DNA of 64,000 nt from Pseudomonas veronii (GCF_001439695.1 NZ_JYLL01000018.1:1-64000), one strand, 5' to 3'. Positions 1-9,164 are shown, counted from the stretch's first letter. Notes: generated from the letters alone by a model not told the origin. Translations and numbers: made by a program.

Positions 1-296
1 TCAACTGGCCGGGACGCAGCGACTATCCCGGCGTGAGCCTCAGCTGGACCAGCGTGCATGCCGGCGAGCGGCTATTTGGCGACTACCCCGGCACCTGGGG
101 CCTGATCCGCCTGCTGGAAAACGCCCAAGTCACGCCATTGGACGACGGCAACAGCCGCTACCGCCTGGCCCTCAAGGCGCCCGACGGCCTGAGCCTGACG
201 TGGCACCTGCGCACCGAACTGGATGCGGGGCCGCTGGCGTTGCTCAAGCTGCGTGATTTCAGGTTGCCGCAACAGATATTTCTCAATGAGGGCTGA
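1..296 (+). CDS. tssM: Type VI secretion inner-membrane protein TssM (IcmF), C-terminal fragment
   Basis: The open frame enters from the left edge (codons read from base 3) and ends at TGA 294-296, giving the last 97 residues of a larger protein. The pattern fits the extreme C-terminus of TssM/IcmF: a Trp-Pro-Gly start, a GTWGLIRLL block, then alternating hydrophobic strands and a closing LRDFRLPQQIF segment. TssM is the large inner-membrane anchor of the type VI secretion membrane complex; its C-terminal periplasmic domain contacts the lipoprotein TssJ. No other tss gene lies in the window, so the rest of any cluster must be to the left. The assignment rests on a short fragment. Confidence 0.7.
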   Translation, partial: NWPGRSDYPGVSLSWTSVHAGERLFGDYPGTWGLIRLLENAQVTPLDDGNSRYRLALKAPDGLSLTWHLRTELDAGPLALLKLRDFRLPQQIFLNEG

Positions 297-328
297 GCCT
301 TCGAGTCGGTGAGACCGCTCCTTGCAGG

Positions 329-1276
329 TCAGGGAGTGCCCGGTACATTCGGCCAAAGATCCGCCACCAGAAACAACCGCTCGGCTTCCTCCCACTCCTC
401 GCCGTTCTGAACCAGTCGCACCAGCAACTGAGCCGGTGCCATCGGTGCCAGGTCCGCCAGCCATTCCAGCATCTGTTCTTCGCTCCACACCGCTTCTGCC
501 TGGTAATGCGCTGGCGCCAGCCACGCATGTCGGGGCAAGGGCTGCCAGCGGCCGGGCGCGCTGGCGCTGACAAAGTCCCGCCAATCACGTTGATGCAGCC
601 AGCGCCCACGCAAATGCTGCGGGTGAGCGCCATAGGGCGGTTCAGCCTGGCCGGGCCAGGGGTAAAGCAAATAGCCGCCGAGCCACAAGTGTGCATCGAA
701 CTGCGCGATGCCCAGCGCGGCCAACACCTCGCGGCTCTCCGGTCGTGCCGAAATCGGCAACTGATGCTGGGCCAGGTGCGCCAGCTTGCGATCCAGCCGA
801 TCATGACAGCCCGGACCCAGCCACTGCGCGGTGTCCTGGCCATTGCCGTCCTGCGGGCCGAGGTAGAGTTTGATCGCCAGTTCCAGGTGATGCACGCCCT
901 TGCGGTCGCGCAGCAGCATGTCCAGTTCGCCCAGGGTATGCCCGGCGCGGCGGATCGGTAGGTTGGCGGCCAACAGTTCCACGCCCGGCGCATGCTGCAC
1001 GGCGAACTGCCACAGGCGTTCGTAGTAGAGGCCCAGGCGTCGGGTGCGCGCCAGGTTCAGCCAATGCTGTAGGGGGGTGCTGTCCTGGTCCAATTGCCGC
1101 AGCCAGTGTTCGAGACGGTCGGGCGCCTGTACCCAGTCGCTGCCGGCCAGCGGATGGCGTTGCGGCCACGGCGTTTGCGCGAGCATCGGCGGGGCGAGCA
1201 TCACCCACGCAAGGTCGCGCACCTCGGGATGGCGCAGTTGGCGGGGCAGGTTGTGCAAGTCGGGGAACACGGTCAT
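329..1276 (-). CDS. DUF1853 family protein
   Basis: This 315-residue protein resembles the DUF1853 family, whose function is not established. The central stretch GELDMLLRD, followed about ten residues later by LELAIK, has the spacing of a PD-(D/E)XK nuclease core (acidic strand, then E-x-K), so a nuclease-like fold is plausible; this is inference. The protein is rich in Trp and Leu and has no signal peptide or membrane segment. It is convergent with the tssM fragment and divergent from nadK, 143 bases away. The ATG at 1276 has only a weak ribosome binding site. Family call fairly sure, function unknown. Confidence 0.7.
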   Translation of the reverse strand: MTVFPDLHNLPRQLRHPEVRDLAWVMLAPPMLAQTPWPQRHPLAGSDWVQAPDRLEHWLRQLDQDSTPLQHWLNLARTRRLGLYYERLWQFAVQHAPGVELLAANLPIRRAGHTLGELDMLLRDRKGVHHLELAIKLYLGPQDGNGQDTAQWLGPGCHDRLDRKLAHLAQHQLPISARPESREVLAALGIAQFDAHLWLGGYLLYPWPGQAEPPYGAHPQHLRGRWLHQRDWRDFVSASAPGRWQPLPRHAWLAPAHYQAEAVWSEEQMLEWLADLAPMAPAQLLVRLVQNGEEWEEAERLFLVADLWPNVPGTP

Positions 1277-1419
1277 GGTCCGAGCATAGCCTTTTACACA
1301 GGGGAGGGTGGCTGAGAAGCGTTGTCATCAAGGCTTCACGGCGACAAAGGATTTTGCCTGACGCGGCCTTTCGCCCATAATCGTTCTTTTTTGCCACACC
1401 CCAATCCCGCAGGAGCCCC

Positions 1420-2310
1420 ATGGAGCAATTTCGCAATATCGGCATTATCGGTCGCCTGGGCAGTACCCAGGTGTTGGACACCGTCCGCCGGCTGAAAAAG
1501 TTTCTGCTCGAGCGCCACCTGCATGTGATCCTCGAAGACACCATCGCCGAAATCCTCCCGGGTCATGGCCTGCAAACCTCGTCGCGCAAGATGCTCGGTG
1601 AAGTCTGTGACATGGTGATTGTGGTCGGCGGCGACGGCAGCCTGCTGGGCGCCGCACGGGCGCTCGCGCGGCATAACGTGCCGGTGCTGGGGATCAACCG
1701 TGGCAGCCTGGGGTTCCTGACCGATATTCGTCCCGATGAGCTGGAAGTCGAAGTGGCCAAGGTGCTCGACGGCCATTACCTGGTGGAGAACCGCTTCCTG
1801 CTGCAAGCTGAAGTGCGCCGCCACGGCGAAGCCATCGGCCAGGGCGACGCCCTCAACGATGTCGTGCTGCACCCCGGCAAATCCACGCGGATGATCGAAT
1901 TCGAGCTGTATATCGACGGCCAGTTCGTGTGCAGTCAAAAGGCCGATGGCCTGATCGTCGCCACGCCCACCGGCTCCACCGCTTATGCGCTGTCGGCGGG
2001 CGGCCCGATCATGCACCCCAAGCTCGACGCCATTGTGATCGTGCCGATGTACCCCCATATGTTGTCCAGCCGGCCGATTGTGGTCGATGGCAACAGTGAG
2101 TTGAAAATCGTGGTTTCCAAAGACATGCAGATTTACCCGCAAGTCTCCTGCGACGGGCAGAACCATTTCACCTGCGCCCCCGGTGACACCATCACCGTGA
2201 GTAAAAAAGCGCAGAAGCTGCGGCTGATCCACCCGCTGGACCACAACTACTATGAAGTGTGCCGCACCAAGTTGGGCTGGGGCAGCCGCTTGGGGGGTGG
2301 AGGCGACTGA
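1420..2310 (+). CDS. nadK: NAD kinase
   Basis: NAD kinase phosphorylates NAD to NADP in the cytoplasm, using ATP or polyphosphate. The 296-residue product has the family hallmarks: GGDGS at residues 70-74, the LND motif near 145-147, and the glycine-rich TPTGSTAYALSAGGP segment around 176-190. Length is normal. The ATG follows an AGGAG ribosome binding site about seven bases upstream. The stop codon overlaps the start of the following phosphoesterase by one base (TGATG), suggesting translational coupling and a co-transcribed run through the rhomboid gene. Confidence 0.97.
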   Translation: MEQFRNIGIIGRLGSTQVLDTVRRLKKFLLERHLHVILEDTIAEILPGHGLQTSSRKMLGEVCDMVIVVGGDGSLLGAARALARHNVPVLGINRGSLGFLTDIRPDELEVEVAKVLDGHYLVENRFLLQAEVRRHGEAIGQGDALNDVVLHPGKSTRMIEFELYIDGQFVCSQKADGLIVATPTGSTAYALSAGGPIMHPKLDAIVIVPMYPHMLSSRPIVVDGNSELKIVVSKDMQIYPQVSCDGQNHFTCAPGDTITVSKKAQKLRLIHPLDHNYYEVCRTKLGWGSRLGGGGD

Positions 2311-3281
2311 TGCTCGATCCCGCGCGTAGCTACGACCTGATTGGTGATGTGCATGGTTGCGCCCACACCCTTGAGCACCTGCTCGACCAGTTGGGCTACC
2401 ACAAGCACGCTGGCACCTGGCGCCACCCGTCGCGCATGGCGGTGTTCCTCGGCGATATCATCGACCGTGGCCCGCGGATTCGCGAGGCGCTGCACATTGT
2501 CCACGACATGACCGAGGCCGGGCAGGCGCTGTGCATCATGGGCAACCATGAGTTCAACGCCCTGGGCTGGGCCACGCCCGCGCCACCGGGCAGCGGCAAG
2601 CAGTTCGTGCGCGAGCACACCCCGCGGCATGAGCGCTTGATCCACGAGACCCTGACCCAATTCGAGGATCACCCGGCCGATTGGCACGACTTCCTCGGCT
2701 GGTTCTATGACATGCCGCTGTTCGTCGACGCCGGACGTTTCCGTGTGGTGCATGCGTGCTGGGATGACGGGTTTATCCAGCCGCTGCGCGCGACTTTTCC
2801 CGATGGCTGTATCGATCAGCATTTCCTGCAGGCCGCCGCCGTGCCGGGCAGCTTCGCCTGCAATGCCTTTGACCGCCTGTTGCGCGGCACCGACATGCGT
2901 CTGCCGGACGGTTTGACCCTGACCGGCGGCGACGGCCTGACACGCTCGTTCTTCCGCACCAAGTTCTGGGAAGAAGACCCGAAAACCTACGGCGACATCG
3001 TGTTCCAACCCGACGCGTTGCCGGAGCCCGTGGCGCGCACACCGTTGTCGTCTTCTGAAAAAAACTCCCTGCTGCGCTACGGCGTCGACGAGCCTGTGCT
3101 GTTCGTCGGGCATTACTGGCGCAGTGGCAAACCGGCGCCGATCCGTCCGAACCTGGCCTGCCTGGACTACAGCGCGGTGCTGTACGGCAAGCTGGTGGCG
3201 TACCGACTGGATCAGGAAACCCGCCTCGATCCGCATAAATTCGTATGGGTCGACGTTGAGCGCCCCGAGGTGATTACATGA
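2310..3281 (+). CDS. Metallophosphoesterase (calcineurin-like)
   Basis: A 323-residue cytoplasmic phosphoesterase of the calcineurin-like superfamily. Metal-binding motifs appear in order near the N-terminus: DLIGDVHG, then GDIIDRGP, then GNHEF, with later His residues including FVGHYW. The D-x-H/GD-x-x-D-R-G/GNH-E arrangement resembles PrpE/ApaH-type diadenosine tetraphosphatases and bacterial protein phosphatases, but the substrate cannot be read from sequence. The ATG at 2310 is chosen over an in-frame start 51 bases upstream because it overlaps the nadK stop and has a GGAG just before it. The 3' end overlaps the rhomboid start (ATGA). Confidence 0.85.
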   Translation: MLDPARSYDLIGDVHGCAHTLEHLLDQLGYHKHAGTWRHPSRMAVFLGDIIDRGPRIREALHIVHDMTEAGQALCIMGNHEFNALGWATPAPPGSGKQFVREHTPRHERLIHETLTQFEDHPADWHDFLGWFYDMPLFVDAGRFRVVHACWDDGFIQPLRATFPDGCIDQHFLQAAAVPGSFACNAFDRLLRGTDMRLPDGLTLTGGDGLTRSFFRTKFWEEDPKTYGDIVFQPDALPEPVARTPLSSSEKNSLLRYGVDEPVLFVGHYWRSGKPAPIRPNLACLDYSAVLYGKLVAYRLDQETRLDPHKFVWVDVERPEVIT

Positions 3282-4150
3282 GTGCCGTGCCCGTATTACG
3301 CTTGCCGCTGAGCGTCGACCTGGGCGGTTTCGTCAAACTGCTGCAACGCATGCAGGTGCCCCATCGCGTCAGTGAAGAAGCGGGCGAGCAGGTGTTGTGG
3401 GTGCCCGAGACCATCAGCGACGACGTGCGCGTCTTGTATCAACGTTTTCCGGCCGGCGATCCGGACCAGCAACTGGATATTCCGGAGCAGGCGGCGGTCA
3501 CGCGCCCGGGGTTTGTTCAGCAAGTGCGCCATAGCCCGGTGACGGCGCTGGTGCTGCTGGCGAGCCTGATCGTTGGCGCGGTGACCTTGCTCGGTGAAAA
3601 CCTGCAAGCGATGAGCTGGCTGACCTTCCTGCCGTTCCGGGTGATGGGTGAGTACATCCAGTTCACGCCGCTGGCCGACACCTTGGCCTCGGGCCAGTGG
3701 TGGCGGCTGGTCACGCCGATGCTGATCCACTTCGGCATCCTGCACCTGGCCATGAATGGCATGTGGTACTGGGAGCTGGGGCGGCGTATTGAAGCGCGCC
3801 AGGGCAGTATCAACCTGCTGGGGCTGACGCTGTTGTTCAGCCTGGCCTCCAATTTCGCTCAATACCTGTATGGCGGCCCCGGCCTGTTTGGTGGCTTGTC
3901 CGGCGTCTTGTATGGGCTGCTGGGGCATTGCTGGATCTATCAACTCATCTCGCCCAACCCGGCTTATCGCCTGCCCCGTGGGGTGCTGGTGATGATGCTG
4001 GTGTGGTTGGTGCTGTGCCTGTCGGGGCTGGTCTCGATGATCGGTTTCGGCGAAATCGCCAATGCCGCCCATGTCGGCGGCCTGGCCATCGGTTGCCTGA
4101 CCGGCTTGTTGGGCGGTTTATACAGTCGTCGCAAATCCACTATTCGTTAA
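3278..4150 (+). CDS. glpG: Rhomboid family intramembrane serine protease (GlpG-like)
   Basis: A 290-residue membrane protease expected to cut transmembrane helices of substrate proteins. It has a soluble N-terminal domain of about 80 residues, then six or so membrane segments from residue 88 on. The catalytic serine is in GGLSG (Ser208) and the catalytic histidine in NAAHVGG (His265). The oxyanion-side motif HFGILHLAMN (His151, Asn160) is also present, so all key residues of the GlpG type are intact. It starts by a 4-base ATGA overlap with the phosphoesterase and ends 12 bases before the DUF1315 gene, so it lies inside a tight operon. Confidence 0.9.
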   Translation: MSAVPVLRLPLSVDLGGFVKLLQRMQVPHRVSEEAGEQVLWVPETISDDVRVLYQRFPAGDPDQQLDIPEQAAVTRPGFVQQVRHSPVTALVLLASLIVGAVTLLGENLQAMSWLTFLPFRVMGEYIQFTPLADTLASGQWWRLVTPMLIHFGILHLAMNGMWYWELGRRIEARQGSINLLGLTLLFSLASNFAQYLYGGPGLFGGLSGVLYGLLGHCWIYQLISPNPAYRLPRGVLVMMLVWLVLCLSGLVSMIGFGEIANAAHVGGLAIGCLTGLLGGLYSRRKSTIR

Positions 4151-4162
4151 GGAAGAGCCTGA

Positions 4163-4423
4163 ATGTCCTCTTTTGCTGAAATGATCGAAAACATCACCCC
4201 GGACATCTACCGGAGCCTCAAGCTCGCCGTGGAAATCGGCAAATGGTCTGATGGCCGCAAGCTCACCGCCGAGCAGCGGGAGCTGTCGCTGCAAGCGATG
4301 ATCGCCTGGGAGATCCAGAACCTGCCGGAAGACCAGCGCACCGGCTACATGGGAACGCAGGAGTGTGAATCGAAGTCGACCACGGTGCCGAACATCCTGT
4401 TCAAGTCGGACGCGATCCATTGA
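4163..4423 (+). CDS. yeaC: DUF1315 family protein (YeaC-like)
   Basis: An 86-residue soluble protein matching the DUF1315/YeaC family, which has no firm function. Visible features are an N-terminal helical stretch (MIENITPDIYRSLKLAVE), a Gly-Lys-Trp motif, and a charged middle (LTAEQRELSLQAMIAWE) typical of the family. There are no cysteine clusters or membrane segments. It is preceded by GGAAGAG as ribosome binding site and overlaps the DUF2797 gene by four bases, so the two are very likely translated together. Confidence 0.85.
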   Translation: MSSFAEMIENITPDIYRSLKLAVEIGKWSDGRKLTAEQRELSLQAMIAWEIQNLPEDQRTGYMGTQECESKSTTVPNILFKSDAIH

Positions 4424-5250
4424 TTGAAATCGGTCGCGGTGCAGTCAGCAAAATGTCGGCGCAACTCGGTGAGCCGACCGTTCAATATGCGTTTCGTCTG
4501 GGCGATACCGAGGTGCCGGTCAACCCGTTGATCGGTACCCATGTGCGCCTGGAGTACCTGGGTGCGATCCATTGCAGCCATTGCGGCCGCAAGACCAAGA
4601 CCAGCTTCAGCCAGGGTTATTGCTACCCGTGCATGACCAAGCTGGCTCAGTGCGACCTGTGCATCATGAGTCCCGAGCGTTGTCATTACGCCGCCGGCAC
4701 CTGCCGTGATCCGGCGTGGGGCGAGCAGTTCTGCATGACCGACCATGTGGTCTATCTGGCCAATTCGTCGGGGATCAAGGTCGGCATCACCCGCGCCACC
4801 CAATTGCCCACGCGTTGGCTCGACCAGGGCGCCAGCCAGGCGCTGCCGATCGTGCGTGTGTCCACGCGCCAGCAGTCCGGTTTCGTCGAAGACCTGTTCC
4901 GCAGTCAGGTCGCCGACAAGACCAACTGGCGGGCCTTGCTCAAGGGCGATGCACAATCGGTTGACCTCAAGCAGGTGCGCGATGAGTTGTTCGCGTCTTG
5001 CGCCGAGGGCCTGGCGAGTTTGCAGGAACGCTTTGGCCTACAAGCCATCCAAACGATTGCCGACATTGAACCGATCGAAATCCGTTACCCGATCGAGCAG
5101 TATCCGACCAAGATCGTCAGCTTCAACCTGGACAAGAACCCGATTGCCGAAGGCACGCTGCTGGGGATCAAGGGCCAATACCTGATCTTCGACACCGGGG
5201 TCATCAATATTCGCAAGTACACGGCCTACCAGCTCGCCGTGCATCAGTAA
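4420..5250 (+). CDS. DUF2797 domain protein with zinc-ribbon and GIY-YIG-like segment
   Basis: A 276-residue protein of the DUF2797 family, function unknown. The N-terminal third has paired cysteines (CSHCGRK, CYPCM, CDLC, plus further Cys/His), consistent with zinc binding. The middle holds VVYLANSSGIKVGIT followed by TRWLDQGA, which resembles the GIY-YIG nuclease core; whether it cuts DNA is not known. The start is taken as TTG at 4420 because it overlaps the upstream stop by four bases; the alternative is ATG at 4453 (residue 12). It is the last gene before pepN and probably part of the same transcript. Confidence 0.8.
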   Translation: MIEIGRGAVSKMSAQLGEPTVQYAFRLGDTEVPVNPLIGTHVRLEYLGAIHCSHCGRKTKTSFSQGYCYPCMTKLAQCDLCIMSPERCHYAAGTCRDPAWGEQFCMTDHVVYLANSSGIKVGITRATQLPTRWLDQGASQALPIVRVSTRQQSGFVEDLFRSQVADKTNWRALLKGDAQSVDLKQVRDELFASCAEGLASLQERFGLQAIQTIADIEPIEIRYPIEQYPTKIVSFNLDKNPIAEGTLLGIKGQYLIFDTGVINIRKYTAYQLAVHQ

Positions 5251-5263
5251 AAGGATGCCACCC

Positions 5264-7921
5264 ATGCGTACCGAACAACCGAAGATGATTTACCTGAAGG
5301 ACTATCAGGCGCCGGACTACCTGATCGACGAGACGCACCTGACCTTCGAGTTGTTCGAGGACCACAGCCTGGTCCACGCGCAACTGGTGATGCGCCGTAA
5401 CCCCGCACGTGGCGCCGGCTTGCCGCCGCTGGTGCTGGACGGTCAGCAGCTCGAACTGTTGAGCGTGAACCTGGCTGACCGGGAATTGACGGACGCTGAC
5501 TACCAGTTGACCGACAGCCACCTGACCGTGCAGCCCACGAGTGAGACCTTCACCCTCGACACCAGCGTCAAGATCCACCCCGAAACCAACACGGCCCTCG
5601 AAGGCTTGTACAAGTCCGGCGGCATGTTCTGCACCCAGTGCGAGGCCGAAGGGTTCCGCAAGATCACTTACTACCTCGACCGTCCGGATGTGATGAGTAC
5701 CTTCACCACCACCGTGATCGCCGAGCAACACAGCTACCCGGTGCTGCTGTCCAACGGCAACCCGATTGCCAGCGGTCCTGGCGAAGACGGCCGCCACTGG
5801 GCGACCTGGGAAGACCCGTTCAAGAAGCCGGCGTACCTGTTCGCGCTGGTGGCCGGTGATTTGTGGTGTGTCGAAGACCGCTTCACCACCATGACCAACC
5901 GTTCCGTGGCGCTGCGTATCTATGTCGAGCCGGAAAATATCGACAAGTGCCAGCACGCCATGACCAGCCTGAAAAAATCCATGCGCTGGGATGAAGAAAC
6001 CTACGGCCGCGAGTACGATCTCGACATCTTCATGATCGTCGCGGTCAACGACTTCAACATGGGTGCCATGGAGAACAAGGGCCTCAACATCTTCAACTCC
6101 AGCGCCGTGCTGGCCCGCGCCGAAACCGCCACCGATGCCGCGCATCAGCGGGTTGAGGCTATCGTCGCGCATGAATACTTCCACAACTGGTCGGGCAACC
6201 GCGTGACCTGCCGCGACTGGTTCCAACTGTCGCTCAAGGAAGGCTTCACCGTGTTCCGCGACTCGGGCTTCTCTGCGGACATGAACTCAGCCACGGTCAA
6301 GCGCATTCAGGATGTGGCGTACCTGCGCACTCACCAGTTCGCCGAAGACGCCGGCCCGATGGCCCATGCCGTGCGCCCGGAAAGTTTTATCGAGATCTCC
6401 AACTTCTACACCCTGACCGTGTACGAAAAGGGCTCGGAAGTGGTCGGTATGATCCACACCTTGCTCGGCGCCGAAGGCTTCCGCAAAGGCAGCGACCTCT
6501 ATTTCGAGCGTCATGACGGTCAGGCCGTGACCTGCGACGACTTCATCAAGGCCATGGAAGACGCCAACGGTGCCGACCTCAGCCAGTTCAAGCGCTGGTA
6601 CAGCCAGGCCGGTACGCCGCGCTTGGCGGTGAGTGATTCCTACGATGCTGCGGCCAAAACCTACAGCCTGACTTTCCGCCAAAGCTGCCCGGAAACCCCG
6701 GACAAGGTGGAAAAGCTGCCGTTCGTGATTCCAGTGGCATTGGGCCTGCTGGACGGCAAGGGCGCCGCTGTCGCGTTGCGCCTGGCCGGTGAGGCAAGTG
6801 CTGCCGGTACGTCCCGCGTGATTTCGGTGACCGAGGCCGAGCAGACCTTTACCTTCGTCGATATCAACGAACAGCCGCTGCCTTCGCTGCTGCGCGGTTT
6901 CTCGGCGCCGGTGAAACTGAGCTTCGCGTACACCCGTGATCAGTTGATGTTCCTGATGCAGCACGACAGCGACGGGTTCAATCGCTGGGATGCCGGCCAG
7001 CAACTGTCGGTGCAGGTGTTGCAGGAGCTGATTGGCCAGTACCAGGCGGGTCAGCCGCTGAAGCTGGATCAGCGCCTGATCGACGCTCTGCGCACGGTAT
7101 TGAGCGACGAAAGCCTGGACCAGGCGATGGTCGCCGAAATGCTCTCGTTGCCGGGTGAGGCCTACCTGACGGAAATCAGCGAAGTGGCCGACGTCGACGC
7201 CATTCATGCCGCCCGTGAATTCGCCCGCAAGCAACTGGCCGACCAGTTGTTCGACGGCTTGTGGCTGCGCTACCAGGCCAACCGCGAACTCTCCAAGCAA
7301 ACCCCGTATGTAGCGGCTGCCGAGCACTTTGCCCGGCGTGCCTTGCAGAACATTGCGCTGTCGTACCTGATGCTCAGCGGCAAGCCGCAAGTGCTGGCGG
7401 CAACGTTGGACCAGTTCGACACCAGCGACAACATGACTGAACGCCTGACCGCGTTGGCGGTGTTGGTGAATTCGCCGTTCGAGGCGGAAAAAGCCAAGGC
7501 CTTGGCGGTGTTTGCCGAGAACTTCAAGGACAACCCGCTGGTCATGGACCAGTGGTTCAGCGTGCAGGCTGGCAGCGTGTTGCCGGGCGGGCTGGCGCGG
7601 GTCAAGGCGTTGATGGAACATCCGGCGTTCACCATCAAGAACCCGAACAAAGTGCGTGCACTGGTGGGCGCGTTTGCCGGGCAGAACCTGATCAACTTCC
7701 ACGCCGCGGACGGCTCGGGCTATCGTTTCCTGGCGGACCTGGTAATTCAGTTGAACGGTTTCAACCCGCAGATCGCCTCGCGTCAATTGGCGCCGTTGAC
7801 CCGCTGGCGCAAATACGACAGCGCGCGGCAGGCGCTGATGAAGGCGGAACTGGAACGTATTCGAGCTTCCGGTGAGCTGTCGAGCGATGTGTTCGAGGTG
7901 GTCAGCAAGAGCCTTGCGTAA
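5264..7921 (+). CDS. pepN: Aminopeptidase N
   Basis: Cytoplasmic zinc aminopeptidase of family M1 that removes N-terminal residues from peptides during protein turnover. The 885-residue length is normal for PepN. GAMENKG (from residue 267) binds the substrate N-terminus; HEYFHNW gives zinc ligands His303 and His307, with the third ligand Glu326 in LKEGF. The start is placed at ATG 5264 with AAGGA about nine bases upstream; an ATG nine bases earlier is in frame but badly spaced. A strong rho-independent terminator follows the stop, ending the forward run that began at nadK. Confidence 0.96.
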   Translation: MRTEQPKMIYLKDYQAPDYLIDETHLTFELFEDHSLVHAQLVMRRNPARGAGLPPLVLDGQQLELLSVNLADRELTDADYQLTDSHLTVQPTSETFTLDTSVKIHPETNTALEGLYKSGGMFCTQCEAEGFRKITYYLDRPDVMSTFTTTVIAEQHSYPVLLSNGNPIASGPGEDGRHWATWEDPFKKPAYLFALVAGDLWCVEDRFTTMTNRSVALRIYVEPENIDKCQHAMTSLKKSMRWDEETYGREYDLDIFMIVAVNDFNMGAMENKGLNIFNSSAVLARAETATDAAHQRVEAIVAHEYFHNWSGNRVTCRDWFQLSLKEGFTVFRDSGFSADMNSATVKRIQDVAYLRTHQFAEDAGPMAHAVRPESFIEISNFYTLTVYEKGSEVVGMIHTLLGAEGFRKGSDLYFERHDGQAVTCDDFIKAMEDANGADLSQFKRWYSQAGTPRLAVSDSYDAAAKTYSLTFRQSCPETPDKVEKLPFVIPVALGLLDGKGAAVALRLAGEASAAGTSRVISVTEAEQTFTFVDINEQPLPSLLRGFSAPVKLSFAYTRDQLMFLMQHDSDGFNRWDAGQQLSVQVLQELIGQYQAGQPLKLDQRLIDALRTVLSDESLDQAMVAEMLSLPGEAYLTEISEVADVDAIHAAREFARKQLADQLFDGLWLRYQANRELSKQTPYVAAAEHFARRALQNIALSYLMLSGKPQVLAATLDQFDTSDNMTERLTALAVLVNSPFEAEKAKALAVFAENFKDNPLVMDQWFSVQAGSVLPGGLARVKALMEHPAFTIKNPNKVRALVGAFAGQNLINFHAADGSGYRFLADLVIQLNGFNPQIASRQLAPLTRWRKYDSARQALMKAELERIRASGELSSDVFEVVSKSLA

Positions 7922-7933
7922 ACCACGCAATTA

Positions 7934-7961
7934 AAAAAACGGCCGACAGGCCGTTTTTTTT
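7934..7961 (+). terminator. Rho-independent terminator after pepN
   Basis: An ACGGCC/GGCCGT stem (7939-7944 and 7949-7954) with a 4-base loop is flanked by A-run and T-run (eight T), giving a paired stem of about 11 bases. It starts 13 bases after the pepN stop. The flanking A-run would also let it work on the other strand. Confidence 0.9.
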
Positions 7962-8054
7962 CGTCCCGGATAATCGGCGGCCGAACGGCTGCTGACATTT
8001 TCTGACAGGGTGCTCTGATAAGCTGTGCCACTTTCTTTTTTTGATGGGCTCAAC

Positions 8055-8771
8055 GTGTCGCGTACCACTCGTCTACTGACTTTGCTCCAGGCTCTGCGGG
8101 GCAAGAAGCGTCCGGTGACCGCTGCCGTACTGGCGGCGCAGTTGGAGGTGTCCGAGCGCACGCTGTATCGCGACATCGCCGAATTGACCGCGCTGGGCGC
8201 GCCTATTTTTGGCGAGGCCGGAGTTGGGTATGTGTTGCGCAGCGGGCTGTTTTTACCGCCCTTGATGCTCAATGCCGAGGAAACCGAAGCCATCGTGCTT
8301 GGTCTGCGCTATGTGGATCAGCGTGGCGACGATGTCTTGAGCCATGCCGCGGCCAACGCCTTGGCAAAAATTGCCGACGTGCTGGACCCCGCCGCCCAGG
8401 AAGCGTTACGCAACCCGACGCTGCTACCTGGCCCGCCAGGGTTCGGCTACCCGGAAAACCGCGTACCGCTCAATGTGTTTCGCGAAGCCATTCGCAACCA
8501 GGCCAAGCTGCACATCGATTACGCCGACGCGAGCCAGACCCAGAGCCAGCGGCTGATCTGGCCCCTGGCGCTGGGCTTTCTCAATGAGGTGCGGGTGATC
8601 GTGGCCTGGTGCGAACTGCGTGACGCGTATCGCACCTTTCGCACCGACCGCGTGGCTGCCGCCGAGTCTCGCGGTGAGCGCTATCCGGGGCGCCGCAGTG
8701 ATTGGTTGCGGGGCTGGCGCAAGTTGATGGAGCAGCAGCATTCCTCGCCGTTCACTCCTGACAAAAATTGA
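8055..8771 (+). CDS. YafY-type transcriptional regulator (HTH plus WYL domain)
   Basis: A 238-residue DNA-binding protein. The N-terminus is a winged helix of the HTH_11 type (LEVSERTLYRDIAELTALGAPI, about residues 30-55), and the rest matches the WYL-domain layout, with a C-terminal region ending in TFRTDRV. WYL regulators often sense nucleic acids or small ligands, but no ligand can be named here. The start is taken as GTG 8055 (MSRTTRLL), because the family begins right at this motif; an upstream in-frame ATG at 8025 would add ten unrelated residues. The NTF2-like gene 51 bases downstream is a likely partner or target. Confidence 0.85.
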   Translation: MSRTTRLLTLLQALRGKKRPVTAAVLAAQLEVSERTLYRDIAELTALGAPIFGEAGVGYVLRSGLFLPPLMLNAEETEAIVLGLRYVDQRGDDVLSHAAANALAKIADVLDPAAQEALRNPTLLPGPPGFGYPENRVPLNVFREAIRNQAKLHIDYADASQTQSQRLIWPLALGFLNEVRVIVAWCELRDAYRTFRTDRVAAAESRGERYPGRRSDWLRGWRKLMEQQHSSPFTPDKN

Positions 8772-8822
8772 CACAGCCCTGGTTTAGCATGGCGTCATAA
8801 CTCATCACAAAGGAGCTGTGCC

Positions 8823-9158
8823 ATGTCCCACGCTGATCTGGCCCCGGCCATCGCCGCCTACATTGCGGCAACCAATGCCTGCGACACTTCGGCCGTCGCC
8901 CATTGTTTTGCTGACGACGCCAACGTGTTCGATGAGGGCGCGCATCAGGTCGGCACCGCCGCCATCGCACGTTGGATGGAAGACACCGCGCAGCGTTATC
9001 AGCCCAGGGTCGAAGTGCTCAACGTGCAGCATCGCACCGGCAAGGTATTGGTCAGCAATGTGGTTTCCGGCAACTTCCCCGGCAGCCCGCTGGAGCTGCG
9101 CTACACCTTTCGCTTGAACGAACAGGGCAAGATTTCACGGTTGGATATCTCCTTGTAA
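8823..9158 (+). CDS. SnoaL/NTF2-like fold protein
   Basis: A 111-residue small protein with the NTF2-like layout: an N-terminal helix carrying AAYIAATNACDTSAVAHCFADDANVFDEG, then a run of beta strands ending LRYTFRLNEQGKISRLDIS. The family includes isomerases, dehydratases and binding proteins, so the activity cannot be read. An AAAGGAG site lies seven bases before the ATG. It follows a WYL regulator and precedes zapE by only six bases; both could be co-transcribed. Confidence 0.8.
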   Translation: MSHADLAPAIAAYIAATNACDTSAVAHCFADDANVFDEGAHQVGTAAIARWMEDTAQRYQPRVEVLNVQHRTGKVLVSNVVSGNFPGSPLELRYTFRLNEQGKISRLDISL

Positions 9159-9164
9159 GTCATA

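Noticed and set aside
1336..2244. A 302-codon open frame antisense to nadK
   Set aside because: It is the mirror of a GC-rich gene; the plus-strand frame has all NAD kinase motifs and a ribosome binding site, the minus one has neither.
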